Shown here in pieces: positions 17,081 to 26,609 of a stretch of 49,662 nucleotides of DNA. Numbering within the stretch: position 1 is the first letter of the stretch; every line of letters begins with the position of its first letter. The stretch spans positions 1 through 49,662 of the forward strand of contig NZ_JADGEV010000030.1 in assembly GCF_016744175.1 (NCBI RefSeq), in the 5' to 3' direction. A model generated the notes under the pieces. It made no database searches, was not told where the DNA came from, and saw nothing but the letters and a program-made list of their open reading frames with translations. A program made the position numbers and the translations under genes. Origin of the DNA: Neptunomonas sp. GTDB lineage: Bacteria; Pseudomonadota; Gammaproteobacteria; Pseudomonadales; Balneatricaceae.

Positions 17081-18061
17081 ATGTTAAAACGATCACACAG
17101 GCTGCTACTCTTTCCCTTACTAGCGAGTGCACTAGCCGCGTGTGATAGCGCAAACTCTCCTTCTTCGGTGTACGAGTATACAACTCTCGGTGCTTATAGC
17201 GCTGATATATCCATAGATGGACAGTACGCAGTTATAGGGTCTCAAGAAGAAGGGGGCAGCCTTTGGGATATCAAAAAGAATGCTAGGCTTTTTGATTGGA
17301 ATCATCGTAAAGGAGAACGCTCTATTATTGCCGAATCTGGCTTTTCTCCTGAAGCAGGTTTCGCAGTCACAGCTAACCAACAAGATCTTGTTTTGTGGCA
17401 TACATTGACCGGTAAACCAGAATGGTTTTGGAGCTCTCCCGGTGAAATTTTAGACCTAGCGTTATCACCGCAAGGTGATTATGCATTATTGGGCTTAGGG
17501 AACCATGAAGCCGTCTATTTTGACATCAAGAATGGCGGTGTGAAGCGCACCTTACGCCATCAAGGCCGTGTGAGAGGCGTCGACTTAAGCGCTGACGCAC
17601 TAACAGCACTCACCGGCTCAGATGATTACAAAACCACCGTGTGGAATTTACAAAGCGGTGAGCAATTACAGCAAATAACACTAGACAATATTATTGACGT
17701 AGTCGCACTAACCCCAAAAGGCGACAAAGCGTTTAGCGCTAGCAATTTAGACAAGGCTATTATCTGGGATACAAAAACAGGAGAAGTACAACAAACACTC
17801 TCTGGAACAGATGGGTTTTTCCCTAAACGCGTTAGTTACGTAGCCGCCCGTTTTTCTAATAGCGGGGAACAGCTTTTAACAGGCACAGCAGCCGGATTGA
17901 TTCAGCTTTGGGATAGCAATACCGGTAAGGAATTAAATCGCTGGCGTGCTCACAAACGAGACCCGTACGGCCCAACCAGCACAAGTGTATATGCCGTTGG
18001 TTTTGGTTCTGGAGAATATTTTGCCATAGGTTCAAATGGTATTATGAATATTCTCAAATAA
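17081..18061 (+). CDS. WD40-repeat lipoprotein
   Basis: Predicted envelope lipoprotein. The signal peptide ends in the lipobox LAAC (Cys21), followed by about 300 residues of WD40-like blades recognisable by repeats such as GGSLWDIKKN, KTTVWNLQSGE, KAIIWDTKTGE and LIQLWDSNTGKELNRW. The residue after Cys is Asp, which in E. coli would favour retention in the inner membrane; for this organism that is only a hint. Its ribosome site GAGG lies inside the end of rsd, two bases away, so the two genes are translationally linked. A strong terminator follows directly. Similar rsd-linked WD40 proteins occur in gammaproteobacteria as far as I recall; the function is unknown and a scaffold role is inferred from the fold. 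Confidence 0.88.
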   Translation: MLKRSHRLLLFPLLASALAACDSANSPSSVYEYTTLGAYSADISIDGQYAVIGSQEEGGSLWDIKKNARLFDWNHRKGERSIIAESGFSPEAGFAVTANQQDLVLWHTLTGKPEWFWSSPGEILDLALSPQGDYALLGLGNHEAVYFDIKNGGVKRTLRHQGRVRGVDLSADALTALTGSDDYKTTVWNLQSGEQLQQITLDNIIDVVALTPKGDKAFSASNLDKAIIWDTKTGEVQQTLSGTDGFFPKRVSYVAARFSNSGEQLLTGTAAGLIQLWDSNTGKELNRWRAHKRDPYGPTSTSVYAVGFGSGEYFAIGSNGIMNILK

Positions 18062-18089
18062 AAATGGCCGCTTTAGCGGCCATTTTTTT
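18061..18089. terminator. Bidirectional terminator between the WD40 gene and the FKBP gene
   Basis: AAAATGGCCGC (18061-18071) pairs with GCGGCCATTTT (18076-18086) around TTTA; seven T in a row on the plus strand and TTTTTATTT on the minus strand. It serves both convergent genes. Confidence 0.95.
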
Positions 18090-18104
18090 AAAGCATTACA
18101 ATCA

Positions 18105-18800
18105 CTATTGGGCCGGGTTCACTTCCAATAATTCAATATCAAATAACAGTGTTGCATTTGGGCCGATTGCATCACTCATTCCACCGGGTCCGTATGCTAA
18201 CTCTGCAGGTATTGCCAACTTAGCTTTTCCGCCTTCTTTCATCAGTTGCAAACCTTCAGTCCAGCCAGGGATAACGCCATTTAGCGGAAATGAAACAGGC
18301 TCATTACGTGCAAAAGAACTGTCAAACTCAGTACCATCTAACAATGTACCGCGATAATGAACTTTAACAGTGTCTGCGACTGTTGGCTGCTTACCTGTAC
18401 CGGCTTGTGTTTCTTCATATTGCAAGCCACTTTCAGTTACAGAAACACCTGATTTCTTAGCATTTTCAGCTAGAAACTTCTGACCCTTATCTAAATTTTC
18501 CTGCGCCAACTTAGCAACCTGTTGACGCTGTTCTTCCATTTTTCTCATTTGAAATGCTTGCATAGTTTCGCCAACTTGCTGCGAATCCATCAGCGGAGTA
18601 GTGCCTTGATAAACGGCTTTAATACCTTCCTGAAAAGCATCTAAATCCATCGTCTCAAGATCCAACTTAAGTTTTTCGCCCAACACTAAACCCAGACTAT
18701 AACTTATTTTCTGATCATCAGTTTTCACTTCAAACGCTTGAGCCTGCGGCATTACAATAAAAGAACTTGCCACAGCGATGGCCAGTAATGTTTTTTTCAT
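18105..18800 (-). CDS. FKBP-type peptidyl-prolyl isomerase (FkpA/Mip type), periplasmic
   Basis: Folding catalyst that isomerises Xaa-Pro bonds in exported proteins. The 231-residue protein has a signal peptide (MKKTLLAIAVASS, cleavage near QAQA), the N-terminal dimerisation domain with a long charged helix (about 60-115), and a C-terminal FKBP domain with VKVHYRGTLLDGTEFDSS, VIPGWTEGLQLMKEGGKAKLAIP and LLFDIELLEV. The frame reaches an upstream ATG at 18830, but AAGGA seven bases before 18800 fixes the start there. It could be called fkpA, fklB or mip; the signal peptide favours fkpA or mip. Confidence 0.92.
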   Translation of the reverse strand: MKKTLLAIAVASSFIVMPQAQAFEVKTDDQKISYSLGLVLGEKLKLDLETMDLDAFQEGIKAVYQGTTPLMDSQQVGETMQAFQMRKMEEQRQQVAKLAQENLDKGQKFLAENAKKSGVSVTESGLQYEETQAGTGKQPTVADTVKVHYRGTLLDGTEFDSSFARNEPVSFPLNGVIPGWTEGLQLMKEGGKAKLAIPAELAYGPGGMSDAIGPNATLLFDIELLEVNPAQ

Positions 18801-18891
18801 TCTGCTTTCCTTGTACCTGATATCATTCATATAAATATTTATTATAGCGTTAGTGCTTGATTAAACCGTAAAGTTCCGAGAGATTTAAGCC

Positions 18892-19383
18892 TTATCCTAC
18901 TAATAAAATTTGCTGGCCAAACGAGGCTAGTAATTCTCGCTGCGTCGTTTTAATACAGACGCTTTTCGCAGAGGCCAGCTTCTCTATATTCTCAACGATT
19001 AAAACCTCAGAAGTCATTACTACTTGCGGCCAGTTTTCAGCAAGCTGATACAAATAAGCAAGCTCAACCTTTTCAGCTTCTAACTCTGCGTTGCGCATTG
19101 CATCATACAACATGGAAAGCTCCGACTCATCTCTTCGCAATTCTCTTAACTGATACCTAAGCGCTCTTAACGGGTGAGTCATACTCTTTTGCCAATAGTC
19201 TGCTTGGCTATGCCTCAATAGAGCAACATCAATAGATTTATGCTGCGTCGCTAACCAAGCAGCAAACAACAGGCGGTTGATATTCATCCCAAAATCATTT
19301 TGCAATGCCAAACAGCACTGCTCAATCTCAGAATGAGAATAAACTTTTAACGCAAATGCCCAAAGAGGATTTTGTAATTGCAT
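18892..19383 (-). CDS. TIGR02444 (DUF2390) family protein
   Basis: Conserved cytoplasmic protein of unknown function, all-helical, 163 residues. The opening (NPLWAFALKVYS) and LLFAAWLATQ are characteristic of the TIGR02444 family, which I recall lying next to the ABC-F gene yheS in Pseudomonas and relatives, as here. The start ATG has no visible ribosome site and is only 23 bases from the ATG of the divergent yheS. No catalytic motif is seen. Confidence 0.8.
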   Translation of the reverse strand: MQLQNPLWAFALKVYSHSEIEQCCLALQNDFGMNINRLLFAAWLATQHKSIDVALLRHSQADYWQKSMTHPLRALRYQLRELRRDESELSMLYDAMRNAELEAEKVELAYLYQLAENWPQVVMTSEVLIVENIEKLASAKSVCIKTTQRELLASFGQQILLVG

Positions 19384-19386
19384 AGC

Positions 19387-19397
19387 TATGGTAGAAT
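19387..19397 (+). promoter_or_regulatory. Extended -10 box for yheS inside the 23-base divergent gap
   Basis: TATGGTAGAAT contains TGnTAGAAT, an extended -10 box. Transcription would begin only a few bases before the yheS ATG (19407), giving an almost leaderless message with no Shine-Dalgarno. Confidence 0.45.
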
Positions 19398-19406
19398 CTC
19401 GCGACT

Positions 19407-21332
19407 ATGATTCAGTTATCTAAACTCAGCTTACACCGTGGCACTCAATTTTTACTAGAGCAAGCCGATTTAACCATCTATCCCGGTTGGAAAGTAGGGA
19501 TTATCGGCGCCAATGGCGTGGGTAAATCCAGCTTATTCAAACTCCTGTTAGGTGAACTTCAACCCGATGCTGGAGATTGCTACCTGCCTCCTCATCTCAC
19601 TATTGCCCATATGGCACAGGAAGTCACTGCGATAAATCGTACAGTACTTGACTATGTGCTGGATGGAGACAAAGCCTTACGGCGCATTCAGCATGCGTTA
19701 GAGCAAGCTGAGGCCAATGGTGCAAACGAGCAACTCGGCGAACTACATGCCGAACTTGATGCCATTGAAGGCTATAGCGCCTCTGCACGCGGACAGCAGC
19801 TACTAGCCGGTTTAGGGTTTAGCAGTGCCGATATGCAAAAAGAGGTCAAAGCGCTTTCAGGGGGCTGGAGAATTCGTCTTAACCTAGCTCAAGCATTGAT
19901 GTGCCGCTCTGATATCCTATTACTGGATGAACCGACCAACCATTTGGATCTCGACGCCACTATGTGGCTGGAACAATGGCTGAAAAATTATCCGGGTACA
20001 TTATTACTGATATCTCATGACCGAGACTTCCTTGACCAAGTGGTCACGCACATAACCCATATGTACCAGCAACAGCTAATTATGTACAAAGGCCAATACA
20101 GTGCCTTTGAGCGTGCGAAAGCAGAACGCTTATCCCAACAACAAGCACAATACGAAAAGCAACAACAACGTATTGCTGAGATTGAGCAGTTTGTACGCCG
20201 CTTTAAAGCCAAAGCGTCTAAAGCTAAACAGGCACAGAGCCGGGTAAAAGAACTCGAGCGTATGGAGCAAATATCAGCTGCTCATATCGATAGCCCCTTT
20301 AGTTTTCACTTTTATAGCAGTGATAAAGTTTCCAACCCACTATTATCCATACGTGAAGCTGATTGTGGCTATGCAGGCAGCCCTGTTCTGAAGGATATAT
20401 CCCTTACGTTAGTACCAGGATCACGCATCGGCTTACTGGGCCCTAATGGGGCTGGTAAATCTACATTAATTAAAACATTAGTCGGTGACCTCGCTCAACT
20501 CAGTGGTGAGCGCTACTCTGGGGAGCACTTACGTGTAGGTTATTTTGCTCAACATCAACTAGAGGCCTTGGACTTAGAGGCATCACCTCTACTTCATATT
20601 ATGCGCTTATCTCCTCAAGCTACCGATCAAGAAGTCCGCAATTATCTTGGATCCTTCGGCTTTTTTGGTGATAGTGCGCTAGAGCCGGTAAAGCGCTTTT
20701 CGGGAGGCGAGAAGGCGCGCGTTGCACTCGCACTCATTGCGTGGCAAAAACCAAACCTTCTTTTACTCGATGAGCCTACTAACCATCTCGATTTAGAAGT
20801 CCGTCACGCTCTAACCGTCGCGATGCAAGGCTTTGAAGGCGCAGTGATTTTAGTTTCGCATGACCGCCATTTATTACGTAATACTGTTGATCAGTTTTTG
20901 CTGGTAGCCAATGGCACTGTCGAAGAATTCAACGGCGACCTAGACGATTACCAAAAATGGCTTACCGAACAGCGTCGCAATGAGCAACAGCAGAGCAATA
21001 GCGAAACGGAAGAGCGAGAAAACCGCTCTCTTTCAGCCACGGAACGAAAAGCACAAAAGCGAGAAGCAGCAGAGCTACGGAAAAAACTAAGCCCTATAAA
21101 GGTGCAAGTATCAAAACTAGAGAAGCAATTGGAAGCACTACAAGAAAAACTATCATCTACTGAAGAGCAACTCAGTGATAGCAGCTTGTATGAGACAGGA
21201 AACAAGGAGAAGCTCAAAGAGATACTGGCTACTCAAACACAACTCAAACAGCAAATTGATAACACTGAATCGACATGGATGGAGGCGTTAGAAAACTTAG
21301 AAACGCTTGAGCTAGCACTCGCGGCTGATTAA
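19407..21332 (+). CDS. yheS: ABC-F family ATPase YheS
   Basis: Soluble ABC-F protein with two ATPase domains, thought to act on ribosomes rather than to transport. Domain 1 has Walker A GANGVGKSS (34-42), the signature LSGGW and LLDEPTNHLD; a basic linker follows (about 235-290, FKAKASKAKQAQSRVKELERM); domain 2 has GPNGAGKST, FSGGEKARVALAL and LLDEPTNHLD. The C-terminal 100 residues form a charged coiled coil. Its 641 residues match E. coli YheS (637). It starts MIQLSKLSLHRG with no ribosome site. Its TAA overlaps the TAA of the convergent HDOD gene in the four bases TTAA. Confidence 0.95.
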   Translation: MIQLSKLSLHRGTQFLLEQADLTIYPGWKVGIIGANGVGKSSLFKLLLGELQPDAGDCYLPPHLTIAHMAQEVTAINRTVLDYVLDGDKALRRIQHALEQAEANGANEQLGELHAELDAIEGYSASARGQQLLAGLGFSSADMQKEVKALSGGWRIRLNLAQALMCRSDILLLDEPTNHLDLDATMWLEQWLKNYPGTLLLISHDRDFLDQVVTHITHMYQQQLIMYKGQYSAFERAKAERLSQQQAQYEKQQQRIAEIEQFVRRFKAKASKAKQAQSRVKELERMEQISAAHIDSPFSFHFYSSDKVSNPLLSIREADCGYAGSPVLKDISLTLVPGSRIGLLGPNGAGKSTLIKTLVGDLAQLSGERYSGEHLRVGYFAQHQLEALDLEASPLLHIMRLSPQATDQEVRNYLGSFGFFGDSALEPVKRFSGGEKARVALALIAWQKPNLLLLDEPTNHLDLEVRHALTVAMQGFEGAVILVSHDRHLLRNTVDQFLLVANGTVEEFNGDLDDYQKWLTEQRRNEQQQSNSETEERENRSLSATERKAQKREAAELRKKLSPIKVQVSKLEKQLEALQEKLSSTEEQLSDSSLYETGNKEKLKEILATQTQLKQQIDNTESTWMEALENLETLELALAAD

Positions 21333-22651
21333 TGGCCTGCGAGTGATTCTGAAAAGTCCTGCAGAATTTCACTATCACCCTGCATACGCTCGATCTCTTC
21401 TGTTACCTGAGCTTGAGTGAGACCAGTAATTGCTAGTACATCGGGGTTCAACTCTTTTTCAACAGGTCCGTCCGCCCACCCATTTTGGCGCAACGCATGA
21501 TTTGCTATGTGAATTATCTGCGCATACGCATCAGCCTTAGGATTTAATGGGTCATTTAAATACCGGACGCCATTGTAAATTTCTTTAGGTAACGACCAGC
21601 TCTCCATAAGCCAAGCACCCACTTGCTCCCGTGTTACGTGCAAAATATGTTTTTCAATATAGTCTAAACGTAAATGCGGGTTAGCTTCGATATAACGCGA
21701 TAGCAATGAGAAATGGGGGGGGAAAAGATGTGCTAGAACAACATAGCCAAAATTATGCAACAAACCCGCTAAATAAACCAAACCGGGCTTAGGACGCATA
21801 TCACCTGGCATACGCTTAGCTAACCGCTCAGCCAATGTCGCCGTATATACAGCTTGCTGCCAATACGGCGTTTGGTTACGCGGCGTATCTTCAGGAAGTG
21901 TCAACGTTTTACCCATCGCTATGCCTAAAGCCAAATTAACAACAAGGTCAAAACCCAATACCCGAATAATGGCATCATCAATCGACTGAATACTACCGGG
22001 TGCAGCATAGTAAGGAGAAACAGACCAACTCATCACTTGAGCAGACAAACTAGGGTCGACCTTAACAACAGGCACTAGACGATCTACACCCGCTGCAGGG
22101 TCAGATCGCAACATAATAATTTTTTGTGTCGTGGGAGCTAAACTAGGCAGGCCAAGGGTGTCTTCCAGACGTTGACGTATTCTTAATGCGGTAAACCGCT
22201 CAACAGCATGAGTAATCACTGTTTCATCATCGCCTTTAGGTTGAACATTTTCAATATCTGAAACACTCAACCCCATACGTATAGAACGCATACTCGCAAC
22301 ATACCAAGAACGATCCGCCGTAAAACGCAAAGCACTATACGGCTCAATAACATCAAGGCTTTCTTGACTTTGAAGTGCGTCATCAACAAAAACAGGTAAT
22401 GAAAATAGTTTTTGCTGCCCTGCGCTCGTTAACAGCTTACTTTGACTAAAGAAGCGTTTTACATCATCGCCTTTGACAGGTTGCAAGTGCCGTTCTGTCT
22501 CACGCCAGATACTCACTAAATTGAGCAGCTTCGCAGCGGGTAATAAAACCAGAACCTTACCAACATTGTCATGCAGCAGCACAAGCCGAGCACAACTGCT
22601 CTCTCCTGCATTACTGTCTAACGTATTTACACCTATAGCCAATGTGCTCAC
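21329..22651 (-). CDS. HDOD domain signalling protein with an N-terminal YbaK-like region
   Basis: Cytoplasmic protein of 440 residues. Residues about 160-380 form an HDOD domain: LPSLAPTTQKIIMLRSDP, VVKVDPSLSAQVMSW, IDDAIIRVLGF, and YLAGLLHNFGYVVLAHLFP, where the HD-type dyad is HN and not HD. The first 140 residues look like a YbaK/aminoacyl-tRNA deacylase-like fold, a pairing I recall from Pseudomonas and relatives; the assignment is tentative. HDOD proteins regulate rather than catalyse. The start is GTG at 22651, or a TTG at 22642 that has GGAG eight bases upstream and is the better-supported start. A long hairpin precedes it. Confidence 0.85.
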   Translation of the reverse strand: MSTLAIGVNTLDSNAGESSCARLVLLHDNVGKVLVLLPAAKLLNLVSIWRETERHLQPVKGDDVKRFFSQSKLLTSAGQQKLFSLPVFVDDALQSQESLDVIEPYSALRFTADRSWYVASMRSIRMGLSVSDIENVQPKGDDETVITHAVERFTALRIRQRLEDTLGLPSLAPTTQKIIMLRSDPAAGVDRLVPVVKVDPSLSAQVMSWSVSPYYAAPGSIQSIDDAIIRVLGFDLVVNLALGIAMGKTLTLPEDTPRNQTPYWQQAVYTATLAERLAKRMPGDMRPKPGLVYLAGLLHNFGYVVLAHLFPPHFSLLSRYIEANPHLRLDYIEKHILHVTREQVGAWLMESWSLPKEIYNGVRYLNDPLNPKADAYAQIIHIANHALRQNGWADGPVEKELNPDVLAITGLTQAQVTEEIERMQGDSEILQDFSESLAGH

Positions 22652-22668
22652 TCCAATCGAGACTTACC

Positions 22669-22720
22669 TACTCTAAATATCAGCAGCATGCGGTATATAT
22701 CGCAGCTGCTACTTAGAGTA
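22669..22720. other. Three-tier 18-bp hairpin between spoT and the HDOD gene
   Basis: TACTCTAA (22669-22676), AGCAGC (22682-22687) and TGCG (22689-22692) pair in order with CGCA (22701-22704), GCTGCT (22705-22710) and TTAGAGTA (22713-22720), with small bulges between. No T-run follows on either strand. It lies 18 bases before the HDOD start, so it is either a leader structure or a terminator of the spoT operon. Confidence 0.65.
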
Positions 22721-22814
22721 TAGGCAAAACATTCAATTAATCATCAATTAAGGAATAATTTTGGTTAACTTACACCAAAGATATCTATTATTGTGAAAGC
22801 GTATGATTTTAGCG

Positions 22815-24923
22815 TCAAAGACGCGTTACTTTAGTCACCGCTCGAAGCGCCCTGAGCTTCTTAATCACTCGCGCAAGGTGAACCCTATCAGTCACATCTA
22901 TCTCCATATCAACTGTAGCCAACTGTCCTTCTTCCTCACCCATATCAATTCTCAAGATATTTGTCCCTGTTGCCGATACGGTGGTGGCAAGGCTCGCTAT
23001 AATGCCACGATATGAAGCAACTTCTAATTTCAACATGACTGAGAACTCATCATCCATCACATCAGACCATTCCAAATAAATACATTTATCGGGATCGTCT
23101 CTCATGTAACGAATATTACGACACTCAGTACGATGAACGACTAAACCGCGGCCACTGCTTATATGGCCAACAATTTGGTCTCCTGCTATAGGATAACAAC
23201 ATTTCGCATACTGGATAACCAAGCCTTCAGTCCCTTGAACAGCGATGGGTTTCTGGCCTTTTTGCAGCTCAACATCGCTTTCATCGGGTTTTAGCTTTCT
23301 TGCAACCACATAGGCCATGCGGTTACCCATACCAATATCTTCCAGCAAATCTTCTAGCGTGCTGAACTCTGCACCTTCTAAAAGCGGATTTAGCTTATCT
23401 GCAGCAATATCATCTACCGAAATGCCATAATTACCCAGAAACTGATTAAGTAATCGGCGACCTAATTCAACAGACTCATGCCGCTGTTGGTTTTTCAAGA
23501 AATGGCGAATACTAGAACGCGCTTTACCTGTTACTACAAAATTCAGCCATGCCATGTTTGGTTGAGCGCTACGCGTAGTAATGATTTCAATGGTTTCACC
23601 ACTTTCTAAGGGCTCAGAAAGCGGAGCTAAACGCCTATTTATACGGCATGAAACACACGAGTTACCTACATCAGTATGCACAGCATAGGCAAAATCTACA
23701 GGGGTAGCGCCGCGGGGCAACTCAAGAATGCGACCCTTAGGCGTAAAGACATAAACTTCATCTGGAAATAAGTCTTTTTTTACATGCTCGATAAACTCCA
23801 TAGAGTCACCCGCACGCTTTTGCATTTCTAACAATCCTAATACCCATTTTCGGGCACGATTATAAGACCCTACCGCGCTATCAGAATCACCATAAACCTT
23901 ATAATGGCTATGCTCTGCAATACCAAGAGAGGCGACAGCATCCATTTCACGATTGCGAATTTGCACCTCAATCGTAATATCTCGTGCGACAAACAGCTCG
24001 GTATGCAACGACTGATAACCATTGGCCTTAGGGATAGCGATGTAATCTTTGAATCGCCCATGGACAGGCTTATAGAGATTATGAATTGCGCCAAGAATTC
24101 GGTAGCACTCGTCGACGGTCTCAGTGACGATTCTAAATGCAAACACGTCCATAATTTCAGCGAAGGACTTACGCTGAGCTTTCATCTTCGAATAGATGCT
24201 ATAAAGGTGCTTTTCACGCCCTGAAACAATACCCGGCAACTTTTCCTGATCGAGCCGGTTTCTAACGGCCTCTTCAATAGAACTGATCATGTCTTTGCGC
24301 TGGCCACGGGCCTGCACAACTGCGCGTCGAATATATTTAGCACGCATCGGATAAAACGATTGAAAAGCTAAATCTTCAAGCTCGACCTGCATATCTCGCA
24401 TACCAAGACGAGCAGCAACAGGCGCATAGATATCCATAGTCTCACGGGCAATACGTCGACGTTTCTCTGGAGGCATTGCGCCCAACGTACGCATATTATG
24501 AAGACGGTCGGCTAGCTTAACTAAAATAACGCGAATATCTTCCGCCATGGCCAAGACCATCTTTTGGAAGTTTTCTGCTTGAGCTTCAGCTTTAGTTTCG
24601 AATTCTAGGTGGGTTAGCTTCGATACGCCATCCACAATATCGGCTACCGATGTGCCGAACTGGTTTTCAATACCATCATAGCTAATATCAGTATCTTCGA
24701 TAACATCATGTAACATCGCAGCCATTAGACTTTGATGATCCATATGCATAGTAGCAAGGATACTGGAAACGGCTAGCGGGTGAGTCACATATGGCTCACC
24801 ACTTTTGCGACGCTGACCATCATGTGCTTGTTCTGCATAAAAATAAGCACGACGAACATCCTTGATCTGTTGAAGATCTAGGTAATCTGTTAATCGGTCA
24901 GAAAGAAAATCAATCGTCGGCAT
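22815..24923 (-). CDS. spoT: Bifunctional (p)ppGpp hydrolase/synthetase SpoT
   Basis: Makes and breaks the alarmone (p)ppGpp. The 702 residues match E. coli SpoT (702). The hydrolase domain has HDGQRRKSGEPYVTHP and LHDVIEDT (H72, D73, E76, D77, the same numbers as in E. coli). The synthetase region holds KMKAQRKSFAEIMDVFAFRI and RFKDYIAIPKANGYQSLHT. Then come a TGS domain (YVFTPKGRILELPRGATPVDFAY), a zinc-finger-like segment (CCYPIAGDQIVGHI, HRTEC) and a C-terminal ACT domain. Ribosome site GGAGGAATA directly precedes ATG. It is last in the gmk-rpoZ-spoT group, as in E. coli. Confidence 0.97.
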   Translation of the reverse strand: MPTIDFLSDRLTDYLDLQQIKDVRRAYFYAEQAHDGQRRKSGEPYVTHPLAVSSILATMHMDHQSLMAAMLHDVIEDTDISYDGIENQFGTSVADIVDGVSKLTHLEFETKAEAQAENFQKMVLAMAEDIRVILVKLADRLHNMRTLGAMPPEKRRRIARETMDIYAPVAARLGMRDMQVELEDLAFQSFYPMRAKYIRRAVVQARGQRKDMISSIEEAVRNRLDQEKLPGIVSGREKHLYSIYSKMKAQRKSFAEIMDVFAFRIVTETVDECYRILGAIHNLYKPVHGRFKDYIAIPKANGYQSLHTELFVARDITIEVQIRNREMDAVASLGIAEHSHYKVYGDSDSAVGSYNRARKWVLGLLEMQKRAGDSMEFIEHVKKDLFPDEVYVFTPKGRILELPRGATPVDFAYAVHTDVGNSCVSCRINRRLAPLSEPLESGETIEIITTRSAQPNMAWLNFVVTGKARSSIRHFLKNQQRHESVELGRRLLNQFLGNYGISVDDIAADKLNPLLEGAEFSTLEDLLEDIGMGNRMAYVVARKLKPDESDVELQKGQKPIAVQGTEGLVIQYAKCCYPIAGDQIVGHISSGRGLVVHRTECRNIRYMRDDPDKCIYLEWSDVMDDEFSVMLKLEVASYRGIIASLATTVSATGTNILRIDMGEEEGQLATVDMEIDVTDRVHLARVIKKLRALRAVTKVTRL

Positions 24924-25006
24924 TATTCCTCCACTATTTCCGCGCTAGTAATAATCTACTCACTAATGCTTCCAGATGGAACAATGCCCGATTAAAAAAG
25001 AGGAAC

Positions 25007-25219
25007 TTATCTTTGTGCGATATCGTCTAGGATAGACTTATCAACCAAACCTTCTGCAATTTCGCGCAATGCAACAACTGTATCTTTATCGTTTTCGCGC
25101 TCAACTTTTGGTTCTTTACCGCCTGTTGCTAACTGGCGCGCACGCTTTGCTGCAACCATAACCAGTTCAAAACGGTTATCTACATTGTCCAGACAATCTT
25201 CAACTGTGACACGAGCCAT
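25007..25219 (-). CDS. rpoZ: RNA polymerase omega subunit
   Basis: Small subunit that helps assemble RNA polymerase and forms part of a ppGpp site with beta-prime. It begins [30 protein letters not shown] in family terms (key blocks [20 protein letters not shown]). The chosen ATG (25219) has GAGG six bases before it; a further in-frame ATG four codons upstream lacks one. 70 residues, a little shorter than in E. coli (91) but normal for Pseudomonas-like species. Confidence 0.95.
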   Translation of the reverse strand: MARVTVEDCLDNVDNRFELVMVAAKRARQLATGGKEPKVERENDKDTVVALREIAEGLVDKSILDDIAQR

Positions 25220-25308
25220 GCTAAACCTCAAAAATTTGATTTGTTTAAAATCAGTTTAGGAAATCCTGCTTAAGAAATCCAAAGGGGCGAAATTTTACCT
25301 CACACGAA

Positions 25309-25950
<642 letters not shown>

Positions 25951-25973
25951 TTAGAGACGTTTTAGCTTTCATT

Positions 25974-26609
25974 TTAGTTCTGCCCATAACTTTTGACTAG
26001 ACCTAGCGCAACTGACATTTGAATAAGTTCTGATAACGAACCTGCTTGCATTTTGGCCATCATATTGGCGCGATGCCCTTCAACTGTTTTACGATTAATA
26101 CCCAAGTGCTCAGCAACGTCCTGATTAGCCAACCCCTTAACCACATCATCAAAAACCTGCCGCTCTCGTTTAGTAAGATGTGCGTAGCATACCCGCACAT
26201 TGCTGATCAACTCAGCCTCCTGACAACGCTCAAAATCTTGTCGTAAGGCCTGCTGAACAATATCAATCAGCGACTGATCACTGAACGGCTTTTGCAAAAA
26301 GGTTAACGCGCCTTGTGTCATTGCTGATACCGCCATATCCACATCAGCATGGCCCGAAATCATAATCAGCGGCATATAGATGTGTCGCTCGACCAACTGA
26401 CTTTGAGCACTTAATCCACTCATGCCCGGCATACGAACATCCATCAAAATGCACCCTTGTGCATGTTCAGGACACCCGTCAAGAAAGAGCTGAGCCGTTT
26501 CAAACACCATGACATTAAGATCAACAGATTCCAATAACCACTTTAGTGAGTCACGTACATCGGCATCATCATCTACAACAAAAATAATTTGCTTTGGCTG
26601 ATTACTCAT
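25974..26609 (-). CDS. FixJ/NarL-type response regulator
   Basis: Two-component regulator. Receiver domain 1-120 with D13-D15 acid pocket, phospho-acceptor D57 (ILMDVRMPG) and K in LQKPFS; then a LuxR-type helix-turn-helix (LTKRERQVFDDVVKGLANQDVAEHLGINRKTVEGH, about 140-190). FixJ-like in length (211) and layout. It overlaps the kinase gene upstream by eight bases and has GAGGA five bases before ATG. Target genes are unknown; the CoA-ligase group just upstream is the natural suspect. Confidence 0.9.
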   Translation of the reverse strand: MSNQPKQIIFVVDDDADVRDSLKWLLESVDLNVMVFETAQLFLDGCPEHAQGCILMDVRMPGMSGLSAQSQLVERHIYMPLIMISGHADVDMAVSAMTQGALTFLQKPFSDQSLIDIVQQALRQDFERCQEAELISNVRVCYAHLTKRERQVFDDVVKGLANQDVAEHLGINRKTVEGHRANMMAKMQAGSLSELIQMSVALGLVKSYGQN

